64,000 nucleotides of DNA from Acanthochromis polyacanthus (Eukaryota > Chordata > Actinopteri > Pomacentridae). A program made the position numbers and the translations under genes. Shown here piece after piece: positions 37,746 to 51,500 of the stretch. Under the pieces are notes generated by a model that saw only the letters and a list, made by a program, of their open reading frames with translations, searched no databases and was not told the DNA's origin. The DNA is taken from contig NC_067127.1 of the NCBI RefSeq assembly GCF_021347895.1, forward strand, positions 11,814,984 through 11,878,983, in the 5' to 3' direction. The first letter of the stretch is position 1. Every line of letters starts with the position of its first letter.

Positions 37746-40700
37746 ATGGGAGGCTGTGTGGGGAGGAGCAGGATGGATGGACAAGTGAGCGCTCGGAGCT
37801 CGACAAGGAGCAAAAAACGTGGAGGTAAGAAGCTGGAACACGGAAGTTGTCGAACTAAGCACATATTTTAGTGAATGCACAAGAAAAATAATGAAGACAA
37901 GATGTTCTGAGACCATGATCCCCGAAGGCAGTTTCTGTACATTTGTTTTGGAGTTTGCTGTCATCTGCTGTTACAACTGAGATGAAAGATGCTTCAGCTT
38001 GAGCAAGCCAAGGCATTCTTGCAGGCCTAGAATATTTGCATTAAATTAGATTATATTAATTTATGCTAATTTTACTTTTTTCCTCTTAAGAGAAATGGCT
38101 TGCAATGCCTTAAATCAGTGATAAACAGCAGACATATGATGGTCCTACACACTATTATTAAAATTTCCCTCGGGATTAATAAAGTATTTATCTATCTATC
38201 TATCCGTCTATCTGTCTATCTGCACCCCCGTTGCACTGAGGACAATCTCAGTGTTAAAGCTCATAGTTTCAGGTGTTAAATCTGCCAAGCATCATGCCTT
38301 AGTTGTGTATTTAATCTGTGCTGAGGACCTACTCTGATGGGACAGATTATATAAACACTGTTCATTCCTTGTGAACAAGTGCCTGTGTGCTTGGCTGGAT
38401 TGCCATGCATTATACATTGAGCAGCAGCAGCAGCAGCAGCAGCAGTGGTAGGGGCCTGCACAGAGAGTTTTCATGTCAGAGTCTGACCTACTTGGTGTCT
38501 CATGGCGATCTGCTCCAAACTATATTTACATGCAAAAGGAGATCATTTACCTGCGAGACAGACATGCCCACCCAGATGGTGTTCATAGACTCAGACCTTG
38601 TGTTTTGGTGAAATGAAAGCAGGTGACATCTGCAATGAATCTGGAAATGAAGCATCTGAGAAACTTGAGAGATTTGTATTTGTATTTGTACTTGGCGAAG
38701 AAAAACTATCACCTACTTGGGCCAATTCGCAGAAGTTTGACTTCTTCAAACAGACCGATTGTCTGACAAGGGTTTATTGTCTGTTAATAGGTTAAGCATG
38801 TTGCCTTTGGGTATTTCTATCCTGTCTCTGAATAGAGCTGATAGGATTAGACCTCTAAAGAAGCCACCTTCTGGCAAGGACACTTAACGTACTCTGCCCG
38901 CGTATTGAACCTCTTTCCACAAACGGGTCCAGAGATATTTTGAGGTTGTGTTTGTTATTAGAAGGGTTAAAAGTGGAGGAACTGTGGCCATTTCTAAGCA
39001 ACTGGGGAACTGTCACAGTAGTTAAAAGAGCACTGAGTCTCAGTCAGCACTTCATGGTCAACTAGTTCAGGTGGCTGTTTCATGAATCGTCTGGCGTATC
39101 GTGTCAAGCCGGTTGGACACTACAGGGACGGTCCTCTTCTTCAGGCTCGTCTTCTGTAGCTCATCGTCGTGGACTTTTTATGTGCACAAGTTTGTCTCAC
39201 ATCAAGCTTCAGAGAAAGGACAGCTATGGGAGTACCTAACTCCAGGGAATACACTTACTATCACGCTCCAAATACACCCTTTAAGATTGTGCTGAAAAGT
39301 AAGTATAGATTTTTGTAGGCTAAGTGAAAAAAATTGCTTTCATGCTTTCTGCTTTCATGTTTGTCCAGCTCACTGTGTGTGCCATAATTTGTCCCAGAGG
39401 GGTTTGTGCTACTGTCTGTGCTGTTTTTACTGCTGCTATTGTACTGAGGTTTGCAGGTTTTCTCTTGGATTTGTGCTTCAGTGTTAGTTTATTATTAATC
39501 TACTGATATGGCAGAGCTGAAAATGAAATGCAATCACAAATGAAAAGCAACAATAAGGGAAATGGCTATAATAGAGGAAAATAATGAACATAAGAAAGAG
39601 GTTATGATAACATTATGTCCTATTTTCTGCCTCTTACCTAAATGCACAGATTATATGATTGTTTGCACAGCTCAGAAGACTAAAATATTATTAATATTTA
39701 CTATCAATCACATCTATTAGTAGTTTAAAATAGTACATAACAGTAATGCAGCATAAACAGTAGGCCCTAAGTAAACTCATCTCATTTGCATGTCTGGATT
39801 TTATTTACTTGCTTTTATGGCAGAGTTTTAGGCATATAGGTGGTTAAGTTTTGTAATATTTTCCCACCCACTAGGACTAGTAGGGGAAAAAAAGACTTCA
39901 ATTGAAAAGCTAAGCTTAGATTACAGGTAACCAGACGTCGACCTGAGGACGTGCCCTCAAAGCTGATCTCTCTCTGCCAGACGCACAGATTTACTACTGC
40001 AACTGGATGGATCAGAAGATATTCTTCATATACTGCAGACTATCATCACTGCGTACAGAGCACATTTGCCTCATTTGTACGTGCAAAAAAGCCCAAAGCA
40101 TAAAAGTATGCACAGTAATGTTATGTAACAATACGTACAACCATTAAAAAATCTGGTCATGCACGCACCAGATGTCCCACGAACATTCAGTTTGCTAAGA
40201 ATAGATCTTATTCTTTCTGAAGATACAGTTATCTCTGTGTCTGCTGGGCAGGTTGCTCATTAGGATTTCAGATGACCACATTATTTGCATTTGTTTGGTT
40301 GGCATTTTACTGCAGTTTTGCATGTTTGACTCTTCACATTAACAAAATTAGACATGGGGACTGAAAAAGCATGTTTGTGCAGGAGAAGTAAAATATTAAA
40401 CATGTAAAAAACTATATTTCTTTGTGCTATTTTGCTTTGTGTCACAATGTTTAAAGTCTAAATTAGGAACTGAGAAAATTCTATACACTACCAGTCAAAA
40501 ATTTGGACACACCTTCTCATTCAGTGATTTTTATTCAATTATTGTCAACATTGTAGATTAATATTGAAGAAATCGCATCTATAAAACAATACATATGGAA
40601 TTATGTTGTAAACAAAAAATGTTTATCTTCAGTATTAATCTACAATGTAGAAAATAATACAAATAAATAAAAAACATTGAGTGAAAAGGTGTGTTCAAAC

Positions 40701-42012
40701 TTCTGACTGGTAGTGGACATCTGAATGATTATGCAACCTGAAGCTCATGATAACAGGTCATTGTTTTGACCTGCATTGTTAATGACATATAAAATCATCC
40801 CACTTTGGGCTTATTTTGTGATGGAAATGACACCTAATTTCCAAGTTATCAACAGACTTTTATTTATTTTACTAAAAATCATCATGCATCAGATAGAAGC
40901 ACGCACGTAAGTCAGTGTTTGTAAAAGCTTTGCTCTCTGTCTTTATTGAACTTTATGAACGTACAGATATAGGTGCAAGTACCTTCCTTTACAATAAAAG
41001 ACTCCAGTGTGTCAAAAAATAAAAATAAGTGTTAAGTTGTCTATGTACAAATTTAATTCCATCAGAAATATATTCATGTTGTTAAAGAGAGTACTGCTTT
41101 TGTATCTATGTGAAATTTACAACTAAAATAAAAAGATTTGTAACATACAAGGTTTAATATTATACTTGAGATTTGTATTGATGTCCTTGGACATAATTGT
41201 TAGAAAATGTCCTGTCTTATTAATGGATAGCTTCTTTGTGTCTTTTCAAAATACTGCCTCTGCACCACAAAAGACCTTTAAATATCTACAAATGTCTATA
41301 AATTGAGAAAGTGTCATGTTGCATTGGTAAATGTTATATAAGACTCTAAAATGCATTCCTCTTATCTTGTTTGTAACACAAAATTGGAAAGGACACAACC
41401 ACTCTATGCATCGCTTTTTTTTTTTTTTTTGCTTTAACATGTGATGATATGAAATTGATTAATAGTGGATTTGTGTTTCTGTTTGTTTGCTTGCTGGACT
41501 GGTGTGTTTTTTCGCTGTCTTTGATTGGCCAAAGAGTGCTCGTCCGTCCAACCAATGCCCTATGGGGTAGGAGCAGATAAATCCTGTTATGTGGAACCTG
41601 ATTACTGCCTATAATCCACTGGTGTGCACTTGTGTATGTCAGTGTGTGTCAGTGCACATGTATGTGTTACTGGCCACTGCAGTAATCCACAGCACTATAA
41701 ATAATCACTTTGATATTCCTCCCCCTGTGAATCAGTTTGACTTTCTCGGTATACCATTAAAGCAGATATGCTGTCTGCATGGGAACACCTGCAGAAGGTG
41801 AACGGAATACTGCTGCTGGAGCTCTGACAAGAAAAGCATGCAAATTAGTCAGCCTCTGCAGAAGGAATTAAATATCACAGATACTGATAGTGATGATAGA
41901 TAACACAGCGGATTGCACTTATTCATGGGGTGTTGAGATGAGCCTTTTGGACCTTGTCTGACCTCTGACTAGTGTTGATGTGTCTGAGTGTGCATAACAC
42001 AGCAAAGTGAGA

Positions 42013-42053
<41 letters not shown>

Positions 42054-43831
42054 CATATATAGATTATCTGTGATTATGCTCTAACAGAAAAAGTAAACCA
42101 TTTGAAATTTTTACAAATAATTTTCTGTGATTTATTTTGTCAGGAATTCTATCTTGGCACAACTCTGCCGAGGGAAATATAAATCTAAATTACATTAAAA
42201 TGTTTCCTGACACTCACTGTTGCCTGAGGTAGTGGTAAAGAGCTTAGCCATTTTTAGAGCTGTCATGACCCGAGCCAGCACGGCAACCATCTCCATACTA
42301 AGCAGTTTTACTACCAGATGCCTGCTTTCATTGCTCTATTATCCCTTTATGATGTCAGAGCAACAAATTTACTGCGAAAAAGTTACCTGTTTAATTCCTT
42401 GGAAAGTGGAAGTTGGCTGCAAGAGCGTTGCCAAGATTATTTTGGGTTACAGGCTTTAGGTCGATTCTTGGAAGCGTTTGGATCAGACTTTAAAACTGCC
42501 TTGTTTTTTTTTCCAGGACGTAATGAGCCTCTCAAGAAGGAGCGTCCAAAATGGAAGAGCGAGTACCCGATGACAGAGGGCCAGCTCAGGAGTAAGAGGG
42601 ATGAATTTTGGGATACAGCTCCAGCCTTTGATGGACGGAAAGAGATCTGGGATGCACTCAGAGCAGCAGCACTGGCGGCCGAGTGCAATGACCTGGAGCT
42701 AGCGCAGGCTATAGTGGATGGAGCCTGCATTACTCTGCCACATGGTATGAAAGCACGCATACACAAGCCCTTTTCAGATATGTAAAGCCCATCCATCTAT
42801 AAATTATAAGCTGTAAATACCCCAGAACTTTAAGCACACATGCTTACCTCTGTGAGTAATTCTCAAAATGTCAGAGAACAGTTTGCAGAATCCCATGCAT
42901 CAGTTGTTCAGAGATTACTGCTGTAGTAGTTACATAATAGTCGCAGTGCTGCGTGACCACTGTGAATGGACTGATGCACAAAAAGCCATGACAGAGTTAG
43001 ATGGGGAAAAAAAGGCTGTTACTGCATATTTATCTGCTCACATGCAGGAGTGGTTTTGCTTTTAAGTGCTTTACTAGGGGAAGAACACTGATGTTATGGA
43101 TGCAAATGTGACAGGCTCATACTTCCCCTGTTTGTTAACAATGGTAAAGAGTGGAGAGAGGTTAAAGCTGAAAAGTGATCGAAAGGTTTCTGGAACCTGG
43201 TCATTGATGTGAGTTGTTCTTCTTCTGCAGGCTCTCTCACAGAGAGTTATGATGAACTGGGTAACCGCTACCAGCTCCCGGCGTATGCTTTAGCCCCGCC
43301 TGTCAACCTCATCTCTGAAACATCCAGTGATGTCAAAGTGTCTGATTCCACACAAAAGCAAGCTCAGCCACCTCCCTGCAGACAAGAGTTCCAGCTGCGG
43401 GTGCGATTATCAACAGGTAACACCCAATATGACCTGTGATATGTATAATGTATAAGTTGAATGCCATTTAAATCTAAAAAACTGCAACAGCTTTCCCCAT
43501 TTCATTTTATTTTGTCTAATCTAGGCTGGAGGCTGATTCATAATTCAGATCTTTTCAGCTCCTCACAGTTTGTTCAGACATCTGTGTCAACTCTTTATGC
43601 CCTGTGGTTTGCTCAGGAAAGGACGTGCGTCTGACAGCCAGCCTGGCCGACTCCATCGCCGAGCTAAAGAAGCAGCTGGAGGAACAGGAAGAAATTGATG
43701 TGACCCGTCAGAGGTGGTTCTTTTCCGGGAAGCTTCTGACTGACAAGACTCGTCTGCAAGATGCCAAGATCCAGAAGGACTATGTTGTCCAAGTGATTGT
43801 CAATATGAATTCCCCAGTCATAACTAACTGA
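37746..43831 (+). CDS. ubtd1: ubtd1, ubiquitin domain-containing protein 1 (4 coding exons, 235 aa)
   Basis: Known: UBTD1 pairs an N-terminal UBTD domain with a C-terminal ubiquitin-like domain, interacts with E2 enzymes (UBE2D family) and is linked to p53/MDM2 control. Seen: coding exons 37746-37824, 42517-42744, 43231-43416 and 43617-43831 in phase, 708 nt. The start MGGCVGRSR parallels human MGNCVGRQR. Gly2 and Cys4 make it a candidate for N-myristoylation and palmitoylation. The UBTD domain (about 27-130) contains [20 protein letters not shown] and [15 protein letters not shown]. The ubiquitin-like fold (about 155-230) contains [17 protein letters not shown] and [19 protein letters not shown] less conserved linker (about 131-152) separates them. 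The first coding intron is 4.7 kb and carries repeats. The gene lies between zdhhc16 and rrp12 in the same orientation. Confidence 0.96.
38161..38221 (+). repeat. Retroposon 3' tail with ATCT repeats
   Basis: TTTCCCTCGGGATTAATAAA is followed by an imperfect TATC/TGTC tetranucleotide array. The same terminus occurs inverted near 53800-53853, suggesting one SINE or LINE family. Confidence 0.5.
38420..38444. repeat. (CAG)n triplet repeat, about 8 units
   Basis: Eight consecutive CAG triplets in the ubtd1 intron. They lie outside any supported exon, so poly-Ser or poly-Ala ORFs here are not treated as proteins. Confidence 0.9.
40486..40715. mobile_element. Tc1-like MITE, full length (about 230 bp)
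   Basis: The terminal inverted repeats begin CACTACCAGTCAAAAATTTG on the left. The right end, read on the other strand, is CACTACCAGTCAGAAGTTTG, and the similarity continues for about 40 bp. A second internal inverted pair surrounds ATTAATATTGAAGA. TA precedes the left end. There is no transposase ORF. Confidence 0.85.
42015..42050. repeat. (GT)n microsatellite
   Basis: About 18 GT dinucleotides in the ubtd1 large intron. Confidence 0.95.
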
Positions 43832-44511
43832 GGAGTGAGAGAGAGGTAATGATTTGCAGAAAAGATCAATTATGTGCCAGGAGTAGGGCTTCAAATCACT
43901 TTCCAGTTGGTACAGTGGAATTTTGTGTACATTTTTATATAATAAATTATTGCTTTTTATTGCTCCTTTTTCTATTTTTCCTTTTTTCCAAATGAAGTAA
44001 GAATACTGAAAAGCACTGAAACACTTTAGATTCAACTTAGAGCCCTAACATGCACACCCCAGTGTCTGTCTGTTTGTGAAGACATCAGCTCACAGCTCTG
44101 TTGTTTACATGGCTTCCCCTCCTTGTCATGTCTGTTTGTACTTGTGCTTATTGATAAATTAAATGCGGTTCAATTGGGAACCTCAGTGAAGAAAAGCCAT
44201 TCTTTCTCTCTTTTTCTCTCCTCCCTTCTCTCTGTCTTTATTTTGTAAGTTTTCTGTTATGCAATTTGAGAAATAGAAAGAAAACTGTAAATATCAGATG
44301 CAATATGTGTTGTTTTCGTCATGTATCTACGTGCACATGCTACGTTTTCAATGCACAACTGTACATTCATGATAAAGACACGGAATGTATCGAAGGCACC
44401 TTTATAAAAGGTAATATGAGATGATCAGATTTGTTTTTTATTTCATCACTTCAGACAAGATACTGTAGTTTTATGTACAATATGATGCTCACTGTACTTG
44501 AATAACTTATC

Positions 44512-44517
44512 AATAAA
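44512..44517 (+). terminator. ubtd1: ubtd1 candidate poly(A) signal
   Basis: AATAAA about 680 nt past the ubtd1 stop codon. The interval 43832-44535 is the presumed 3' UTR. Confidence 0.55.
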
Positions 44518-44717
44518 TATTGTAAATTTCAAGTCACTCTCTGCTTTCTTGATTTTAGCCAATTTAATGTTCTCAAATGGGTGTTACATTCCAAATTAAG
44601 TGATTTTCTGCCAAAAACAGATTATCATCAAGCTTATATATGTCTCCATCTGCTGCTATTATACAGTCATATTGTGCAAATACACATACACTTATATTTG
44701 TGGCGACAGTAAAGTTA

Positions 44718-45119
44718 CAGTGCACATTAAAAAGTATTTACCCTTCAGGGAAGTTTTCCCCTTTTTATTAGTTTCAATACTGAATAATAGTCACCTTAAT
44801 TTGATAAGAAATGATAAATAAAAGACTCTTTCATGTCAAAGTGAAGATTTCTAAGTAAGATACAAAAGCAATTGCATGAGTCAATACTTAGTAGACACAC
44901 TTGTGGCCATAATTACAGCTTTCATGCATGTGGATAGGTCTTGTTCACTCTTGTATATTTGGATACCACAGCTCCGTCAGGTTGCATGGGGATTCTGAAT
45001 CTTTTTTGTAAAATTTTGTCCAAAAAAAAAAAACACACATTAAAGTGACTCTGAATCAATGCTGAAAAGTAATAAAAGGGGAAACTTCTAATGGGGGTGG
45101 ATACAGTTTGTAGGGGCTG
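44718..45119. mobile_element. Non-autonomous DNA transposon, about 400 bp
   Basis: The left end CAGTGCACATTAAAAAGTAT and the right end, read on the other strand, CAGCCCCTACAAACTGTATC, are imperfect inverted repeats that continue into a shared AGTTTCCCCTTTTTATTA stretch. Internal sequence around 44879-44965 is related to 59640-59730, so both belong to one family, probably Tc1/mariner-like. It lies between ubtd1 and rrp12. Confidence 0.65.
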
Positions 45120-45503
45120 TCTTTGTAAAACTTTAACAAATCTATACTTGATCAAAGACATGTTTGCAGTGTATTTAGGCATGACATTTATGACTAAAGC
45201 AGTATTATAGTATTGATTCTGATGTTTAGGTTTATTTTTGGTGTGTCTGATGTCCCTTGATCTTAATTGGAAACAACATCACTTACACAACAGTCTCAGG
45301 TCAGCGTTCAGCTCTACCTGTTCATCAGCTTCTCACAGTCGCCTTCTGCAGATAATGATAATCACAGTTGTCATGGAGACTAAGCTGACGTGCGAGCGCA
45401 CAAGTGTTGTGATGTTTCTTTACATCATGTACAGAAAACTGTGGCTGTTGTTTGTGGTGGATGGCGCCACCTACTGCTAAAACAACAACAAAGCCCGGCC
45501 AGA

Positions 45504-45527
45504 CACGTGAGCGCACCCGTGACGTCA
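45504..45527. promoter_or_regulatory. rrp12: E-box CACGTG and CRE-like TGACGTCA upstream of rrp12
   Basis: CACGTG at 45504-45509 and the palindrome TGACGTCA at 45520-45527 lie 73-96 bp before the rrp12 start codon in CpG-containing sequence. A MYC-type E-box fits a ribosome-biogenesis gene. Function is inferred from motif and position only. Confidence 0.5.
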
Positions 45528-45599
45528 TTTCTAAGCGACGGAGTCATCTGGAGCTTCTCAGTCGGTTCGGGGGTAACGTGATTATTTTCAACCCCGAAA

Positions 45600-48500
45600 A
45601 TGGTGAAATCGGGGAAACTTCGGTCCGGGACGGGGTCGAAACTCAAGCGGTGGAAAAAAGGACACAGCAGCGACTCCAACCCGCAGTCGAGTCGCTTTCG
45701 GCAGGCTGCTAAAAGCCGCTTCTTCAGCCGACCCAGCGGTAGGTTTCCCTTCACACGTGGGTCTCTGGCCGCTACTGCTAACACAAGGTAGCTTTAGCCA
45801 TTTAACTTGTAACTGCACATGCTAACTTGACATGTAGCACCAGCGTATTCTAATCGGAAATATAACTTCCTTTCTTGCCCCCTTTTCCGTTTAGTGAGTT
45901 TGACACACTTGTCTGTCAATTTAGTTTTCGATTATGAACAACTGCTGTCTGTTTGTAGCTCTGAGAATCAAACTGTTGAACATCGTCAAGATAACAGTTC
46001 ATTATTGATGAAGTTCCAGTGCTAAACAGCTGTCATTAAAGTTTGAACCTTTAACTGCAATTATATTTGACAAGATTGAACTTTTCTGTCATTGCACACG
46101 GTATTAAGACAACTAAATGCAGGTTGTCATCTGACCAGAAGTGCAAAAGCAGCAGGAAAACACAATATATATATAGTATGGATATACACAGTATGAACAG
46201 AGGGGTATGAGCACACTAAATGCATTTGTAGATATTAATAGAAAGATTGATAAATGTGCAAATACAGGTAGGGGTAAATGATGGCATAAGCAGTATACAC
46301 AGTATTAACAATATGGGCAATAGAAACCATATAAACAGTATGACAAATATGCAGTATATACTTGATATAAATTGCATAGACATTATGGAAATTTAAGATA
46401 TATACAGTACAGGCAGTATATATTGTTTGAGGGTACACTGTTTACATCTACACACTGGTTGAGATGTGTACTAATTATAACTCTGTATGTGTGTAATTCC
46501 TCAGTTTATGAGGACTAGTATTAATTAAACAACAATGTGATTGAAGCCAGCATTGCTTCCTTCTGAAAAAGTTGACTGGATATCAGTTCATGTAAGTGAT
46601 CACCTTCAAACAACTTAAAAACTGCAGGCCAGCTCATTGATTTGTGGTCATGGATCCATTTAAATCCAGCAGACGCAGCCAATATGATGGACCAGATTGC
46701 ACCCTGTATCTCTGTGTCTATCCCCTTGCCATTTCTCAGACGACATCCTCTATTCCACTTCACTGTCTTAGTTTTTCCCACCAGAGATGTGAGTGGAGGA
46801 GTCGAGGAAACAGGCCTTGTTGTTTCAAAGAGGCATCAATTAAATATGATGCATTATCTAGTTAATATCTCTGTCAGAGGAGAAGAGCAGTATTCATGAC
46901 AACTTACAGTATATATTATATATGACAAAGATATGGTTGTCATACATTTTTAATTTTTTATGTTGCACATGTATAGACATGCTGGAAAGTATAAAAGAGG
47001 TGTTACACACAAATGAGTACAGTGCAGATACACAGTGACATATATTCTTAACACATATTTGTCAGTTCTGCTCCCAACATGGTTTGTTTATTCCATGCAT
47101 GTCATGCCTCTTTTATTTCATAGGAACTCTATCGTGGCCTCGTATGACTTCCATTTAACATACAGGGAAGTCAACTCATTATGATGTAATATCTGTTCTT
47201 TTTTCCAACCAGGAAAGAGCGACCTGACTGTTGATGCTCTGAAACTTCACAATGAGCTGCAGGTCGGTCCGCTGGAGGTCGGTGCAGGTGGCCGTAAAGA
47301 GGCCTGCATGGAGGAGGATCCAAATGAGATACTGTCAGAGAGAACCTCAGGCACCTTCCTCAGCGGCCTGTCGGACTGCTCCAACCTCACCTTCAGAAAG
47401 GTGCAGCGCTTCTGGGAGTCTAACTCAGCTGCTCACAAAGAGGTGGGTGTTACACTAACGTCAGCTCATTTCGTCAAAAAAAACCACATTATTAAATAGC
47501 TTCGTACAGTTGATTTACAATGTTGGCAAACTTCCCTAATTTTCCGCACTGAAAAGTTATACATGACATTTTTAAAAGTTTCCCTGTTGCTATAGTCTTG
47601 TCATCTTATATATTTTACAGATTTGTGCAGTGCTGGCGGCTGTTACTGAGGTGATCCGTGGCCAAGGAGGGAAGGAGACTGAAACAGAATACTTTGCCGC
47701 TTTGGTGAGAGCTGCCTTTTTAAGTGTTTTCACAAAGACCTTGCAAACAACTTGTGGCGTATCAAAATCAATCTCGGTTTTGTGACTGAAATTGTCTGCG
47801 TCTTTGCAGATGACCACCCTGGAGGTCGTGGATACACCAGAGTCCCAGGCTGCAGTGGCGTATCTCCTGAACCTCGTCATGAAACGGTAGAGCTCAAACA
47901 TCTTCTGTCCTCCACAACAAACCCATGGGCATGTCGCAGCTCATTAGTTATGACCGGACATGTTTTTAAATCTGCTTGGTGCGTTGCAATCCTTAGGGTT
48001 CCTGCTCCTGTGCTCATGTCTAAGTTCTCAGACACCACCAAGGCTCTGATGGACATCATGTCTAAGCAGGCAACGTCTGACACCGCCTCTGCTCTCAGAT
48101 GGGTGAGTAGATTTGTCTCCCCGATTGTCTCGTTGTGTTCATTGTTGAAAACTGTTGCAAAATTGATTTTATTTTGCACATCTATAGATCCTTTCATGCC
48201 TGGCAACTTTGCTGAGAAAGCAGGACGTCTCTGTCTGGACTTACCCGTCGACTCTTCAGGCTTATCACGGCCTCCTAAGCTTCACAGTGCACAGCAAGCC
48301 AAAGGTCAGCCCCATCAGCCCACTAGTAGCTGCTAAACCACTTTGCGTTGTCTGTCTCTGATGTATTAGTTGTTGAATTCAACATTCAGTGAGATATGAC
48401 AAGTGTGGAATCTCATACCACTTAAATTTCTCTTCACTTTTTCCTCTCAGGTCCGTAAAGCAGCACAGCAAGGTGTTTGTTCTATTCTCAGAGGCAGTGA

Positions 48501-51500
48501 CTTCTTATTTAAAGATAACGCTCCGACCCATCACCCTGCTGCAGTCACCACAGCCAAGTTCTGCATAAAAGAAATGGAGCAGGCAGGAGGTAAGACATCA
48601 TAACCAGTGGAGTACTCCAGTCATGCATATAGCACTCTAGCACAGAAATGCACCTTTTGTGTTTTCTCAGGAACAAATCAGAAATCAATTAGAAGTTAAT
48701 GATTAAGACTGTGGTTGAAAGAAACCAATACAGGCTGAAGGGAGAATTGATCTTGGCCTGCATGTGTTACACAATAAAAGCTCTGCTATGAACGATTTCT
48801 GTAGCTTTGGAGTGGCAACATTTATGGATGTTAGCTAAAATGTCACTGTATGTTGTGTTGTACTAAATCGTTCTATATTTGTTTCGTTTTAATGACAGTT
48901 TAATTTCTTGTGTTGTTGAGCTACATGTGCAATCTCCAGGTTGATTAAGATAAAGATTTGCAGAGTGATCATGTGCTTGTTGTTTAGACAAGCCGTTGCG
49001 CTGAGAAACCCAAACTGTGCCACTAGTTTCTTTAGACGGAGCTGTTTCTCTCCTTCGTGTCAAAAGCATAATGATGTAACGTTAACAAAGCAATAGGAGC
49101 AGATTAAAGTCGGTTCTATGATTAATTTCAACTATTAAACAGAGGGAATTAGAATAAAGGCCTGCCTCGAATACAACCCTGCTTCAAATAAAGGTTTGTT
49201 GCATTCTGAATTAGAGATGAATAAAGATTCTGGCCACTATTTGAGGAAATGCAGTATTTGTTCTTACAGTGATGAACAAAAATCATGTGTGCGATTCTGT
49301 GGTTGTCCAGAAAGTTGCAAATTTTGTATGTTTATTTCCTCTCAGGCAGCAAAGAGGACACCACCACACTTCATGTGCTCGGCCTCCTGAAGGACCTGAT
49401 GGGGACTTTTCCTCTGGGAGCCGTCAAGTCCTGCTGTGAGACTCTGCTGCGAGTGATGACACTCAGCCACGTGGTGAGAACACACAAATAAGCCCAGACG
49501 CAGCCAGATATTTTTTTTTTTTGTTCACCTACATGGATATTCAAATGTATGTTTCTAATGAATTTAACGTGTTTGTGGCTGCAGCTGGTGACAGCCAGTG
49601 CCATGCAGGCCTTTCATAGGCTGTTCTGCGGGAAGCCGAATGCTTCGACCCTCTCACCAGAACTCAACGCACAGATCATCACGGTGAGGGAATGCACACA
49701 AAACAAGTATGCTTCAGTCATAATGCAAAGCTTGATGTGAAAACTCATTTTTAATTCTCATTTACAGGCTCTGTATGATTACCTGCCCAGTGAGAACGAC
49801 CTGCAGCCTCTACTGGCGTGGCTTGCCGTCATGGAGAAAGCACATGTTCACCTGGCAAGGTAATAAAATGTATTTTCTCATAGCAGCATGGCTGATTTTA
49901 CTTGTAATTGCTGTTTTTTTTCCAGTTGTATAAGTCTGCAGGCAGTTGATCAACAGCTTCTATGTTTTCGTCTAGTTTGCAGAGTTCTCTGAGTTTGGGC
50001 CACCTCCCTCGTCTTTTCTCTGCTGCCATGTCCTGCCTGCTGTCTCCTCACACACAGGTGGTTTCTGCAGCTACCAACACACTAAAGGTAAAGTTGAATG
50101 AGATGTTTCAGTGTGTCAGGAGTTGTGAGGTGTTTCTAGATTGTAATGAAATCTTGTATTCCTCTATCTTCTGACTAGCTGATTGCTGATTTTATTTGTT
50201 TTGCAGTGTATGCAGGCTCCTGATTGAATTATTTATGCTTATCTCTGTCAGACTTTGCTGACTGAATGCGTCGCCCCTCACATGGAGGAAATGGGAATGA
50301 TCACTGCCACCGCCTCTTCCGGGAACCCCTCATACATCTGCAAAATGTTTCGGTATGATCCCTAACTGTTTGGCAAGCGAGTCTCAGGCTTTTTGCTTTC
50401 TGTTTGTGGAGACGACATGGACTTGCTCCTCGTGATAACAGTGACTGTGTGTATGTGTTCCAGCATCATAGAGGAAGGTCTGTCCTATCGCTTCCATGCC
50501 TCCTGGCCGTTTGTGCTGCAGGTCCTCGGTTGCTTCTATCGAGCTGCAGGGAAACAAGCTCACCCTATCATGACCAAGGTACAGTCGCAGAGCTTTAAAA
50601 AGCACAGTATGTTAAAGGTAAAAGCTTGGCTGAGCGTTTGTGTTGTGTTCTGGACAGTCCCTGCAATCTCTGGCAGACCTGCGCTCCACTCCTCAGTTCC
50701 CCTTCAGTGGTGAGTTGGACCTGGCAGTGGGAGGAGCTGTGGAGAGCATGGGACCTGAAGTAGTGCTGGGTGCTGTGTCTCTCAACATCACCGGCTACGA
50801 GTAAGTGCACATGCAGAGACACAGACACTGTGGAGAACTTTTCCTGTTGGTTTTGTGCTTTAAATTACTGTGCTTGATTGTATTTTTTCTTGTTTCCGTT
50901 AGCGATGACTTGGAGTTCCCTCGCAGCTGGCTGATCCCTGTCATTCGGGACCACGTGAAGAACACTCAGCTTGGTTTCTTTGTTTCCTATTTCCTCCCTC
51001 TGGCCTCTACACTGAAGCAGAGAGGTAAACCAAGTGCTAAATGCTCTACCTGAGGGTGGTGTAACTGGGAAGGAGGCTTGTGTATTAACTGATGAATCTG
51101 TTCTTGTGTCATAGCTGAAGAGTTGGAGCAAGCGGGACAGAAGCTGGAGGCCAAAGTCTACCAGACCTTACAGCTTCAGGTGATTTAACAGACTTAATGT
51201 GTCTCCTTGTTTTAACCCTCTGAACACCAAGCAGTTTCTGGGTGTTTTTACCCCATTTGTTTCAATGTGGGCAAATTTTTCATTGCAAAATAAAGTCCTG
51301 CACCTCTATGGAAACAGCACAACCATGGCTCTTAAAAATGTCTTTTATTCACGATGACAAAGTTCTATTGCCATACGTTATGAAGAAAGACAAGACTATA
51401 GTTGAATTTATTTTATTTTTCATTTAAAAAAAGAATAATGTTGCGTCTGTTGATTTCATTATTTTAAAGTCCCATCAGGTGGTATACTTTACTTTAAAGC

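Larger units (their letters stand above)
37825..42516 (+). other. ubtd1: ubtd1 large intron
   Basis: Intron of 4.7 kb holding a retroposon tail with ATCT repeats (38161-38221), a CAG run (38420-38444), an intact MITE (40486-40715) and a GT microsatellite (42015-42050). No other gene is supported within it. Confidence 0.85.

Noticed and set aside
38276..38474. Poly-Ala, poly-Cys and poly-Ser ORFs
   Set aside because: Different frames of the CAG run within the ubtd1 intron.
47752..48336. 194-aa plus-strand ORF
   Set aside because: Reads through rrp12 introns 4 and 5 and parts of exons 4-6 in the wrong frame; the spliced frame matches RRP12.
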